A stretch of DNA of 9,139 nt from Bacteroidota bacterium (GTDB lineage: Bacteria > Bacteroidota > Bacteroidia > Chitinophagales > Chitinophagaceae), in NCBI GenBank assembly GCA_028877045.1, contig JAGWPQ010000708.1, positions 1 through 9,139 of the forward strand, given 5' to 3'. The position numbers were made by a program, and so were the translations under genes. Positions 1 to 6,174 of the stretch are shown here, in pieces. The first letter of the stretch is position 1. Every line of letters starts with the position of its first letter. Below the pieces are notes generated by a model that was not told the DNA's origin, did no database searches, and was given only the letters and a program-made list of their open reading frames with translations.

Positions 1-412
1 AATCATTTTCACTTTGCTTTTCTTTCAGTTGATTAGCAATTTTAAGCCCTTCTACAGCCTCTTTATTATTAATCCGGATATTGTTTTTGTCGCCAAGATG
101 CACAAAAGAAAAAAATATCAAAAAGAAAATTGCGGAAGTAAATACATACATTCTGATAGGGTGCAGATAGCTTGCGCGCCTGCCTTTTAAATATTCTTTC
201 GATAAAAAACCCGGCTTAAATAACAGGTCTTTTAGCGTGGTAAAAAATTTACCATCGAAATGAGTGATATCTTCTACAAAATGATTTACCAGATGGAGGA
301 AACTTTCTTTGGGTTCGATATTTTCCTGTCCGCATTTATGACAATAACGGCCATTCAATTCTGCGCCGCAGTTAAGACAAATCTTTTCTTTTCTTTCTTT
401 GCCGTGTGACAT
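1..412 (-). CDS. DUF3667-like zinc-ribbon membrane protein (partial, 5' part)
   Basis: This gene starts with ATG at 412 on the minus strand and runs off the left edge, leaving 137 visible codons without a stop. The protein opens with a basic stretch (MSHGKERKEK) and then two CxxC pairs, Cys12/Cys15 and Cys24/Cys27, in the form CLNCG...GRYCHKCGQ, a four-cysteine zinc ribbon. A soluble stretch with conserved-looking HFDGKFFTTLKDLLFKPG (about residues 51-68) and KEYLKGRRASYLHPIRMY follows, then a hydrophobic helix at about residues 88-105. This order (N-terminal zinc ribbon, KPG...YLKGKR block, membrane helices) is what I know as DUF3667, a Bacteroidota family of unknown function; that match is from memory. 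The visible end is charged (KLKEKQSEND-like) and probably a loop before further helices. The gene is divergent from the YD-like gene, and the two share about 110 bases of spacer. Role unknown; probably inner membrane. Confidence 0.8.
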   Translation of the reverse strand, partial: MSHGKERKEKICLNCGAELNGRYCHKCGQENIEPKESFLHLVNHFVEDITHFDGKFFTTLKDLLFKPGFLSKEYLKGRRASYLHPIRMYVFTSAIFFLIFFSFVHLGDKNNIRINNKEAVEGLKIANQLKEKQSEND

Positions 413-449
413 CTTGTTAATGTTTGATTAAAAATACATAACTCCTTTA

Positions 450-482
450 TTGCAGCCGCAGCTTTGTGCATTCTATTTTTTG
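450..482 (+). promoter_or_regulatory. Weak candidate Bacteroidota promoter for the YD-like gene
   Basis: A TTG at 450-452 is followed 21 bases later by TATTTTTTG (474-482), which is one base longer than the TAnnTTTG consensus. If used, transcription would start near 489. That would exclude an upstream ATG at 484 and favour the ATG at 526. The spacing and the extra T make this a tentative call. Confidence 0.28.
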
Positions 483-525
483 AATGTTGATAACCTTGCT
501 GTTATTTTTGACGAAATTTATTTTC

Positions 526-1344
526 ATGAAATTTTTGTTCGTTACTATTTCGATATTTTTTTTCAGCTCATCTTTCAGTCAATATTATTACAATGATATC
601 ATTGCAAATAATCAAAGTAACCGGCAATATCAGTTATTGAAATCAAACAAAATAAAAAAAATTACCGTTAATAGTTTTGATGCAGACAATCAACCATTGC
701 AGGGACTTTCTTTAACGCAGGAATTTGCACCTGATTATTCCGAATTATCCACTTTAGATTCATCATCCACTTTAAACACTTTTTACGAAAACAATAAAGT
801 TAAACGTACTTCGACCATAGTAAAAGACATTGAAACTATAACCGATTATTCATACGACGATAAAGGAAGATTGCACAGCATCAGTTCTACCAGCACCGAT
901 ACTGCATTAAAATCGGATGCAGCCGAAAAACACATTTGGGAATATAATTCCAGTGACCATCCGGATTACATGCTGAAAATAAAAAACAATACCGATACCA
1001 CGCGAATTGAATTGATTTGCGACCCGCAGGGAAATGTTATTGAAGAACACTGGAAGAAAAATAACCTGTCGCTCGAAACCTATTACTATTATTACAACGA
1101 TAAAAATTTATTGACAGATATTGTACGCTTTAATAAAAGGGCTCAAAAATTGTTGCCCGATTTTTTATTTGAGTATGATACCAATAACCGTGTGAGCCAA
1201 ATGATACAAGTGCCTGCGGGTAACAGCAATTATTTAGTTTGGCATTATTCGTATAACGAGAATGGTTTAAAACAACAGGAAATTTGTGACGACAAACAAA
1301 AGCAGGTAGTGGGAAAAGTTGTGTATAGTTATCTGCAAAATTGA
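526..1344 (+). CDS. Secreted protein with YD/RHS-like repeats, function unknown
   Basis: A 272-residue protein. I chose ATG 526, not the in-frame ATG 484, because it gives a clean signal peptide (MKFLFVTISIFFFSSSFS, cleavage before QYYY); the upstream start would add 14 hydrophobic residues in front of it. The mature protein carries repeated aromatic-rich strands ending in an N/D-x-x-G/N-type turn: YSYDDKGRL (from 108), YYYNDKNLL (from about 187), FEYDTNNRV (from 215) and YSYNENGL (from about 241). These resemble YD/RHS repeats, which build stacked beta-hairpins. The units are few and degenerate, and there is no RHS core or toxin tip, so this is not a full RHS polymorphic toxin. Export to the periplasm or cell surface is likely. 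It is divergent from the DUF3667-like gene and lies 124 bases before the esterase operon, with no clear terminator between. Function unknown; a structural or surface role is only a guess. Confidence 0.8.
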   Translation: MKFLFVTISIFFFSSSFSQYYYNDIIANNQSNRQYQLLKSNKIKKITVNSFDADNQPLQGLSLTQEFAPDYSELSTLDSSSTLNTFYENNKVKRTSTIVKDIETITDYSYDDKGRLHSISSTSTDTALKSDAAEKHIWEYNSSDHPDYMLKIKNNTDTTRIELICDPQGNVIEEHWKKNNLSLETYYYYYNDKNLLTDIVRFNKRAQKLLPDFLFEYDTNNRVSQMIQVPAGNSNYLVWHYSYNENGLKQQEICDDKQKQVVGKVVYSYLQN

Positions 1345-1368
1345 TCATTTAAAAATAAAATAAGTTTA
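1341..1368 (+). promoter_or_regulatory. Tentative promoter for the esterase/beta-barrel operon
   Basis: TTG at 1341-1343, overlapping the previous stop codon, lies 17 bases before TAAGTTTA (1361-1368), which differs from TAnnTTTG only in the last base. A start near 1375 would give a leader of about 95 bases, AT-rich and ending in a small hairpin (CTGTT-GCT-AACAG, 1446-1458) ten bases before the ATG. The rest of 1345-1468 shows no gene and no convincing terminator. Confidence 0.25.
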
Positions 1369-1468
1369 GTTTTATAGCAGTTCATTTTAAAAAAATTTAT
1401 TACTAATACTAACAATCATTATTTTTTAATAAAAAAACATCAACGCTGTTGCTAACAGATTAAACATT

Positions 1469-2860
1469 ATGAGGAAATCGCTGTTACTTGTTTTTTTATG
1501 CTTGTCTCTCTTAATTGGCTATGGCGCCAATGGTACTCTTATCGGCTTAAATAATTCTTTCTCACCAAATCATATTACACGAACCAAAGAACCCGAAACT
1601 GTTAATGTAAGCATTACACCCGGCAGAAAAGATGCAATGTTCGATGCAAAACATCCGGTGAAATATTTTATCGAAGTTGCCAATACGTATAAAACTTCGC
1701 AGGAAGGAAAAATTCAAGTAGAAGTTAAAACAGATGTTGGCGGAACTGTTGGAAAAAGTGAGATGGATATTAAATTAAAAGGAAATAAGACAAAGAAACT
1801 AGAATGGGATTTGCCTATGCAGGATCCGGGTTTTTATGATATCGTAGTTACCATAAATCTTACTGATTATGACGATACCGTAAGAAATGTTTTTGGTTAT
1901 AAACCTTTCGAAATAAATACACCGATACACAGGCCTGCCGATTTTGATGCATTTTGGCAAAAAGCAAAAGACGATCTGAGTGGGGTTGATCCCAATTATG
2001 TTGTTACGCCCGTTGATTCTCTTTCAACACCTACGCATAAAGTTTATCGTGTTGAAATGAATTCATTGGATAATGTCAGGATTTTTGGCTGGCTGACTAT
2101 CCCGAGAACCAAAGGAAAATATCCGGTGTTATATGGATTAGGCGGATATGGGATAGAAATGCACCCTTTGAAATTTGATGACTTTGCACATTTCACTATT
2201 AATGTTAGAGGCATTGGCCAAAGCAATCATAAAATAAATCCCGGTAATCAGGAAATACTTACACTGAATTTAGCCGATAAAAACAAATATGTTTACCGCG
2301 GCATTTATATGGACTGTTTGAGGGGATTAGAGTTTCTTCTTGCCCATGAAAATTTGGGATTGGATGCTTCGCGGATAGGATTGTTTGGCGGCAGCCAGGG
2401 CGGAACACTTGCCTGGATTTTAGCTGCATTAAGTAAGAAAGTAATGTTTTGTGTTGTAGATAATCCAACATATTGCGATTACACCGAAAATTATAAAATA
2501 TGTATAAACAAACCTCAGCCGGAAGGAGGTTTCGTTATTAAGTTTTTAAAAGATTTCCTTAAGAAACATTCTTCAATATCAAAAGATAAAATGTTGAATA
2601 CACTTTCGTATTTTGAAGCACAGAATTTTATTTCGGATGTAAATTGCCCCGTTTTATTAGGATTGGGATTATTGGATTTAACGGCACCGCCAACATGTAC
2701 TTTAAGTGTTTATAATAAATTGAGTGCTGATGTAAGAAAAAGAAGCGAAGTATTTGCATTTCCGAATCTGGCACACGAAGTACCTATGGAACATAATACA
2801 TTTAAGAGTACCTGGTTTTATGAAAATTTTGCAACCAAATTATTAACTTCAAAACGATGA
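1469..2860 (+). CDS. Secreted acetyl esterase, CE7/AXE1 (acetylxylan esterase / cephalosporin C deacetylase) type
   Basis: A 463-residue alpha/beta-hydrolase predicted to remove acetyl groups from oligo- or polysaccharides outside the cytoplasm. A signal peptide (MRKSLLLVFLCLSLLIGYG) is followed by an extra beta-rich domain at about 40-148. The AXE1 domain then starts at the typical IHRPADFDAFWQKAK (153-167). Visible catalytic features: RGIGQ at 247-251 (the CE7 RGQ region), the nucleophile elbow GGSQGG with Ser309, Asp403 in LLDLTAPP, and His436 in LAHEVP. Together these are the CE7 triad in the usual order. CE7 enzymes are usually about 320 residues and often cytoplasmic; this one is longer because of its leader and N-terminal domain. 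The stop codon overlaps the start of the beta-barrel gene (ATGA), so the two are almost certainly co-transcribed and perhaps translationally coupled. Family confidence is high; the true substrate (xylan, other acetylated sugars, or another ester) cannot be read from the sequence. Confidence 0.88.
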   Translation: MRKSLLLVFLCLSLLIGYGANGTLIGLNNSFSPNHITRTKEPETVNVSITPGRKDAMFDAKHPVKYFIEVANTYKTSQEGKIQVEVKTDVGGTVGKSEMDIKLKGNKTKKLEWDLPMQDPGFYDIVVTINLTDYDDTVRNVFGYKPFEINTPIHRPADFDAFWQKAKDDLSGVDPNYVVTPVDSLSTPTHKVYRVEMNSLDNVRIFGWLTIPRTKGKYPVLYGLGGYGIEMHPLKFDDFAHFTINVRGIGQSNHKINPGNQEILTLNLADKNKYVYRGIYMDCLRGLEFLLAHENLGLDASRIGLFGGSQGGTLAWILAALSKKVMFCVVDNPTYCDYTENYKICINKPQPEGGFVIKFLKDFLKKHSSISKDKMLNTLSYFEAQNFISDVNCPVLLGLGLLDLTAPPTCTLSVYNKLSADVRKRSEVFAFPNLAHEVPMEHNTFKSTWFYENFATKLLTSKR

Positions 2861-3669
2861 GATCAATTTTATTATTCTGTTCTCTGCTTTTATGCAGTAC
2901 GCAATTACTGGCCGATTGGCCTATTGGTAAACATCGCACCACACTGATACCAACATATACCTATTTTCGTTCAACAAAATATTACGACTCAACAGGAAAG
3001 GTTATCAGCTTTTACAACGGCGATCGTTTTGTTTCAAATACTTTTAGTGTTTATCTGGCGCATGGTCTGACTAGGCGATTAGACTTTATTGCAAACGTAC
3101 CGTTAACCTTTGTTTCATCAAGTTTTAGCGGGAAGACTTCAACCAGATCGGGAATAGCAGACTGCATGGCCGGTATAGCCTATCATTTTCCATTTAAAGA
3201 TTTGAAAAGTTTCGTCACCACCAAAGCACTTTTTATTTTCGCTCCTTACCAAAATACTGTTGAGCCTTATCTCGGTTATGGCTCGAAAGGATTTCAGTTA
3301 GCTGCCAACTATTCTTTCAATCCTGCACCAAATACTTTTTTAGTAACAGAAGCTACTTATACAAGATATCTTGATGATGCAACAGGGCCCGAACAATTTG
3401 GTTATAACATAACCGCCGGAACAACATTTTCCGATTACGATTATCTTACACTTGCTATTTCCGGGATTACTTCGAAAAGCACTGATAAAAGTTTTTATTC
3501 AAACCTTACTTCCATCAAAGATTTTAATTATGGAAAAATATCTCTTGCATACGGAAGAAAAATTTCAAGGATCGCTACTCCGTACATACAGGGATTTTAT
3601 ACTTTCTATGGAAAAAATGCGGGCATTGGTGTAGGCTTTAGTGCTTTTGTAATTTTTAAATTGCCGTAA
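2857..3669 (+). CDS. Predicted outer-membrane beta-barrel protein
   Basis: A 270-residue protein whose ATG overlaps the esterase stop by four bases. The signal peptide is MRSILLFCSLLLCSTQLLA, cleaved before DWPIGKH. The mature chain is built of alternating amphipathic strands rich in Tyr, Phe, Thr, Gly and Ser, for example TTLIPTYTYF, TFSVYLAHGLTRRLDFIANVPLTF, and YGRKISRIATPYIQGFYTFY. It ends in GIGVGFSAFVIFKLP, a plausible last strand. The SGIADCMAGIAYHF segment, following a strand pair about the 'normal' functioning of the barrel, resembles the G-x-x-D motif of Phenol_MetA_deg-type barrels (PF13557); this is a similarity from memory, not a search result. There is no TonB box or plug domain, so it is not a SusC-type receptor. 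Coupling to a secreted esterase suggests uptake or surface handling of esterase products, which is inference. A strong terminator follows 45 bases after the stop. Confidence 0.75.
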   Translation: MRSILLFCSLLLCSTQLLADWPIGKHRTTLIPTYTYFRSTKYYDSTGKVISFYNGDRFVSNTFSVYLAHGLTRRLDFIANVPLTFVSSSFSGKTSTRSGIADCMAGIAYHFPFKDLKSFVTTKALFIFAPYQNTVEPYLGYGSKGFQLAANYSFNPAPNTFLVTEATYTRYLDDATGPEQFGYNITAGTTFSDYDYLTLAISGITSKSTDKSFYSNLTSIKDFNYGKISLAYGRKISRIATPYIQGFYTFYGKNAGIGVGFSAFVIFKLP

Positions 3670-3714
3670 GCTTTACCTTTCTTTCGTTACTTTGTCGAAA
3701 AAAAATGAAAATAA

Positions 3715-3745
3715 AAAAGCCGCTCAAAAAAATTGAGCGGCTTTT
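3715..3745. terminator. Bidirectional intrinsic terminator
   Basis: A perfect 13-bp stem (AAAAGCCGCTCAA / TTGAGCGGCTTTT) closes a five-A loop at 3728-3732. On the plus strand it ends the esterase/barrel operon. On the minus strand it lies seven bases past the 3' end of tRNA-Leu and is followed by TTATTTTC, so it also ends the tRNA transcript. Confidence 0.92.
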
Positions 3746-3751
3746 ATTATG

Positions 3752-3837
3752 TGCCCCAGGCGGGACTTGAACCCGCACGGCCGTTGCTGACCACAGGATT
3801 TTAAGTCCTGCGTGTCTACCAGTTCCACCACCAGGGC
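3752..3837 (-). tRNA. trnL(uaa): tRNA-Leu (anticodon UAA)
   Basis: An 86-base class II tRNA on the minus strand. The acceptor stem GCCCTGG pairs with CTGGGGC (two G-U pairs) and the discriminator is A. The anticodon arm is CAGGA-CTTAAAA-TCCTG, giving anticodon UAA, which reads UUA (and UUG by wobble). The long variable arm (TGGTCAGCAACGGCC region) and the T arm GCGGG-TTCAAGT-CCCGC are present. CCA is not encoded. It lies 44 bases downstream of tRNA-Gly on the same strand and is probably on the same transcript. Confidence 0.97.
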
Positions 3838-3841
3838 ATCC

Positions 3842-3869
3842 AAAAAAAAAATCCATCCAGAGAGATGGA
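3842..3869 (-). terminator. Terminator-like hairpin between the two tRNAs
   Basis: Read on the minus strand, TCCATC-N6-GATGGA (3869 to 3852) is followed directly by ten T residues (3851 to 3842) and then by the 5' end of tRNA-Leu. The stem is only 6 bp, so termination would be weak. It may attenuate read-through from tRNA-Gly to tRNA-Leu or serve as a processing site. No separate promoter for tRNA-Leu is visible. Confidence 0.45.
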
Positions 3870-3881
3870 AGATTTATTGAG

Positions 3882-3954
<73 letters not shown>

Positions 3955-3986
3955 TTTTTATCTTATAAGAACTTTAATTGGGAGTG

Positions 3987-4017
3987 CAAATTTAGCCATC
4001 TAAAGTTCACTACAAAA
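3987..4017 (-). promoter_or_regulatory. Bacteroidota-type promoter for the tRNA-Gly/tRNA-Leu unit
   Basis: On the minus strand TTTTG (4017-4013) is followed after 18 bases by TAAATTTG (3994-3987). This is an exact match to the -33 TTG / -7 TAnnTTTG promoter of the phylum. Transcription should start near 3980, giving a leader of about 25 bases before tRNA-Gly. It lies in the spacer after the small membrane-protein gene, so the tRNAs have their own promoter. Confidence 0.8.
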
Positions 4018-4032
4018 TTTTTTTACTGATTA

Positions 4033-4233
4033 TTACTTGTATTTAGGTGTATACAAAGTATTATCCGGAACTTTTACATCGGGTTTGCCCATATAACGGT
4101 GCTGATACAAATTATAACAACCGCCAAAAATAAATGCGATCACTATAAAAACCTGTATATAAAATAAAAACCGTGATGAGTTTACCCAGTTTTTGGTAAA
4201 GTCTTTTTCGTTTTCGATTCTTGCTTCTGACAT
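4033..4233 (-). CDS. Small single-pass membrane protein, function unknown
   Basis: A 66-residue protein starting MSEARIENEKDF at ATG 4233. A longer reading frame opens at a TTG at 4299, but it would overlap the glycosyltransferase and add an implausible leader, so I reject that start. The N-terminal 20 residues are charged. Residues about 22-38 (FLFYIQVFIVIAFIFGG) form one transmembrane helix. A 28-residue tail follows, rich in Pro, Lys and Tyr (GKPDVKVPDNTLYTPKYK). I do not recognise a family. It lies 43 bases downstream of the glycosyltransferase on the same strand and is probably on its transcript. Partnership with that enzyme or with an envelope complex is possible but not shown. Confidence 0.65.
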   Translation of the reverse strand: MSEARIENEKDFTKNWVNSSRFLFYIQVFIVIAFIFGGCYNLYQHRYMGKPDVKVPDNTLYTPKYK

Positions 4234-4276
4234 ACTTAATATTTGAATTGTTGCAAAAATAAGGGAGCTAACGAAA

Positions 4277-5302
4277 TTATCCTCGCTTCTTTTCAACAAT
4301 TTGCCCGAAGAATTGCTTATGCTTTACAAAATGTTGCCATACAATGGTTCCATGATACATTCCCTGCAACAAATTCATCGGTTTTCTTTTTGCCGGATAC
4401 GATTTCTTTTTAAATAACCACCAGACAATTACAGCCCAATGTGCTTTTATTATTGCTTTAAAAAAATCTGTATCACCAGTTAATAAACCTTTGCATGCCG
4501 AAATTGCATCCAACAAAAATCTAAAAGGCAGCTTCCATAATTTTTCGGCTACAGTAAGATTTTTGCTCATCATCATTAAATTATTGCGGAAGTTGAGAAA
4601 CACTTTTCGTCCACCACGAGGTAATGTTCCGGCACCAACATGATATACCACACTTTTCGGACAAACAAATATTTTATATCCTTCCAATTGCATACGCCAG
4701 CACAGATCGATCTCTTCCTGATGCGCAAAAAAACTTGCATCAAATCCATTTAATTGATGAAATATTTTACTGCGTACAAACATCGCTGCACCCGTTGCCC
4801 AAAAAACTTCCTGCACCGCATCGTATTGATGTTCGTCTTTTTCCAGCACATCAAAAACCCTTCCACGCGAAAACGGATAACCCAAACTATCGATCCAGCC
4901 GCCACCGGCACCGGCATATTCAAACAAATGCGGTTGATGATACGATAATAATTTTGGTTGACATGCAGCAACCTTTTCATCCGTTTCCATCAACTCAATA
5001 ACAGGCTCTATCCAGTTTGATGTTACTTCAACATCGCTGTTCAATAAAACATAGTAATCGGCCGAAACGTGCTGCAGCGCCCAATTGTAGCCGCCTGCAA
5101 AACCATCGTTCTGCGTATTTAAAATAATTTCTACCGAAGGAAAATTACTGCGCACAAATAAAACCGAATCATCAATGGAAGCATTATCAGCTACAATAAT
5201 TTTTTTATTTGGATAGGTTGATGCGATCACCGATGGAAGAAATCTTTCGAGATAATTTCTTCCGTTAAAATTTAAAATAACAATGGCCACCAACGGTTGC
5301 AT
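4277..5302 (-). CDS. Family 2 glycosyltransferase (rhamnosyltransferase-like)
   Basis: A 341-residue GT2 (GT-A fold) enzyme that should transfer a sugar from a nucleotide-sugar to a glycan or lipid acceptor at the inner face of the cytoplasmic membrane. I start it at ATG 5302; the frame extends one codon further to a TTG. Visible motifs: VAIVILNFNG at the N-terminus (NFNG 11-14), ADNASIDDS (38-46), NDGFAGGYN (65-73, nucleotide binding), LLNSDVEV (87-93, with Asp90 as the metal-binding position) and HQEEIDLCWR (194-203, acceptor/catalytic-base region). After about residue 230 the chain becomes basic and aromatic (HWAVIVWWLFKKKSYPAKRK), suggesting peripheral or shallow membrane attachment and no multi-pass domain. 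The motif set resembles WbbL-like rhamnosyltransferases, but sugar and acceptor cannot be assigned. It stands alone, without a polysaccharide cluster in this window. Confidence 0.92.
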   Translation of the reverse strand: MQPLVAIVILNFNGRNYLERFLPSVIASTYPNKKIIVADNASIDDSVLFVRSNFPSVEIILNTQNDGFAGGYNWALQHVSADYYVLLNSDVEVTSNWIEPVIELMETDEKVAACQPKLLSYHQPHLFEYAGAGGGWIDSLGYPFSRGRVFDVLEKDEHQYDAVQEVFWATGAAMFVRSKIFHQLNGFDASFFAHQEEIDLCWRMQLEGYKIFVCPKSVVYHVGAGTLPRGGRKVFLNFRNNLMMMSKNLTVAEKLWKLPFRFLLDAISACKGLLTGDTDFFKAIIKAHWAVIVWWLFKKKSYPAKRKPMNLLQGMYHGTIVWQHFVKHKQFFGQIVEKKRG

Positions 5303-5395
5303 CAAGATAATTTAATTTGAATGCGAAAATAAGCTTACAAATTATAGAAATAAGGTTAATTTATTTTTTGTTACCAACAGCAGTTTTTCATAGCC

Positions 5396-5417
5396 TGCCC
5401 CAATAATATCGGGGGCA
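5396..5417. repeat. GC-rich hairpin at the edge of the dispersed repeat
   Basis: TGCCCC (5396-5401) pairs with GGGGCA (5412-5417) across a ten-base AT-rich loop. An alternative, mutually exclusive hairpin GGGC-ATC-GCCC lies at 5413-5423. The G/C content is strikingly above its surroundings. It overlaps the left end of the repeat at 5414-5451 and is probably part of that element. Confidence 0.5.
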
Positions 5418-5451
5418 TCGCCCGTTGTATCACTCACTTCAAGGTTCTGTT
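5414..5451 (+). repeat. Dispersed intergenic repeat, copy A
   Basis: One of three diverged copies in the window. Its core (5424-5451) matches the reverse complement of 6065-6092 at 23 of 28 positions. The 38-base stretch matches 9027-9064 at 26 of 38 without gaps, including a shared GGCATCG at the left end. It lies in the 282-base divergent spacer between the glycosyltransferase and the NTF2-like gene. Confidence 0.6.
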
Positions 5452-5525
5452 TTCAAGGTAGCAATAAAAATCTCTGATGTTAAGGATAAATAATTTTTTA
5501 ATTGCTGCTGGTTTCAAAAAACCAA

Positions 5526-5562
5526 GTTTAATTAAACCATTATCTTAGATAGATAAATCTAA
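5526..5562. promoter_or_regulatory. Two palindromes upstream of the NTF2-like gene
   Basis: GTTTAATTAAAC (5526-5537) is a perfect 12-base palindrome. TTAGAT-N6-ATCTAA (5545-5562) is a perfect inverted repeat ending 22 bases before the ATG. A weak -7-like TAAAATTG (5560-5567) overlaps the right arm, with no clear -33 element. These could be operator half-sites or leader hairpins; AT-rich spacers also give such palindromes by chance. The rest of 5303-5525 has no gene. Confidence 0.3.
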
Positions 5563-5584
5563 AATTGTACAAACGTATTTCGTT

Positions 5585-6034
5585 ATGAAAAAGAACATTC
5601 TATTTATTTTTTTGGCAAGTTTAATATTACTCAGTTTCCAAACTCAATCCAACGACTCGGATGCTATTATAAAATTGTTGGAAAAAGAATCAGCCACCTG
5701 GAGATCGGGTGATGTTAAAGCACATGCAGATTGCTGGCAAATCAGGCCGTACAGCAGAATTTTAGTTTCATTGCCAGATGGGACGACACTTGATATTCTG
5801 CCCGAAAATATGATAAAACCCTCGTCGGCAATGGGCCAGGGCGGTGTATCGAAAAATACAAATTATAAAATGAACATCAGCGGAAATAATGCATGGATAA
5901 GTCACAATGAAGAATCAACATCAAAAGAAGGGAAAAAAACTTATTCGTATGAAATAAGGATATTAGAAAAAATAAATGGTCAATGGAAATTAGTAGGACA
6001 ATCTATTCATATTTATGATCCATCAAAAAAATAA
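5585..6034 (+). CDS. Secreted NTF2/SnoaL-like (DUF4440-type) protein
   Basis: A 149-residue protein with a signal peptide (MKKNILFIFLASLILLSFQTQS). There is no lipobox cysteine, so it is probably periplasmic or secreted. The mature part has the order expected for an NTF2-like cone: an N-terminal helix IIKLLEKESATWRSGDVKAHADCW (the 'x-x-W-x-x-G-D' helix of DUF4440/SnoaL-like proteins), followed by strands YSRILVSLPDG, NYKMNISGNNAWISHNEES, YSYEIRILEKINGQWKLVGQSIHIY. The final strand pair 'GQWKLVGQSIHIY' is typical of the fold. Such proteins range from enzymes to simple ligand-binding pockets; the usual His/Asp catalytic dyads are not obvious here. The assignment is from fold pattern, not a search. 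It stands alone and is flanked by two inverted copies of the dispersed repeat. Confidence 0.75.
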   Translation: MKKNILFIFLASLILLSFQTQSNDSDAIIKLLEKESATWRSGDVKAHADCWQIRPYSRILVSLPDGTTLDILPENMIKPSSAMGQGGVSKNTNYKMNISGNNAWISHNEESTSKEGKKTYSYEIRILEKINGQWKLVGQSIHIYDPSKK

Positions 6035-6057
6035 AATTCCTCATTCTTCTCATGACA

Positions 6058-6092
6058 GGGATACAACAGAACGTTGAAGTGTGCGACGCAAC
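6058..6092 (-). repeat. Dispersed intergenic repeat, copy B (inverted)
   Basis: Read on the minus strand, this copy begins GTTGCGTCGCACACTT. It matches copy A at 23/28 and copy C (9037-9071) at 26/35, with an almost unbroken 16-base start (one mismatch). It starts 24 bases after the NTF2-like stop codon. Confidence 0.6.
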
Positions 6093-6116
6093 AAAAGCTT
6101 CATAGCATTACTTCAG

Positions 6117-6150
6117 TTGGTAAACAAAAAATAACAACATAAAATCTTTG
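6117..6150 (+). promoter_or_regulatory. Candidate promoter of the alpha/beta-hydrolase gene
   Basis: TTG at 6117-6119 and AATCTTTG at 6143-6150 form a near match to TTG/TAnnTTTG with a long 23-base gap. A start near 6157 would leave a leader of about 18 bases. It would also exclude the upstream TTG codon at 6148 as a start, supporting ATG 6175. Confidence 0.38.
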
Positions 6151-6174
6151 TACTTTCAATCATATCTTTCTTCT

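Noticed and set aside
484..525. Upstream ATG for the YD-like protein
   Set aside because: It would place a second hydrophobic stretch before a complete signal peptide; ATG 526 gives a normal leader.
3656..3856. A 66-codon minus-strand frame running through tRNA-Leu
   Set aside because: Most of it is the tRNA and terminator read as codons; structured RNA explains the sequence.
4624..5001. A 125-codon plus-strand frame antisense to the glycosyltransferase
   Set aside because: It is His/Pro-rich shadow translation of a well-supported GT2 gene on the other strand.
5303..5584. Riboswitch or CRISPR-like element in the divergent spacer
   Set aside because: The hairpins are short and mutually exclusive, no regular repeat-spacer pattern exists, and the GC-rich part is explained by the dispersed repeat.
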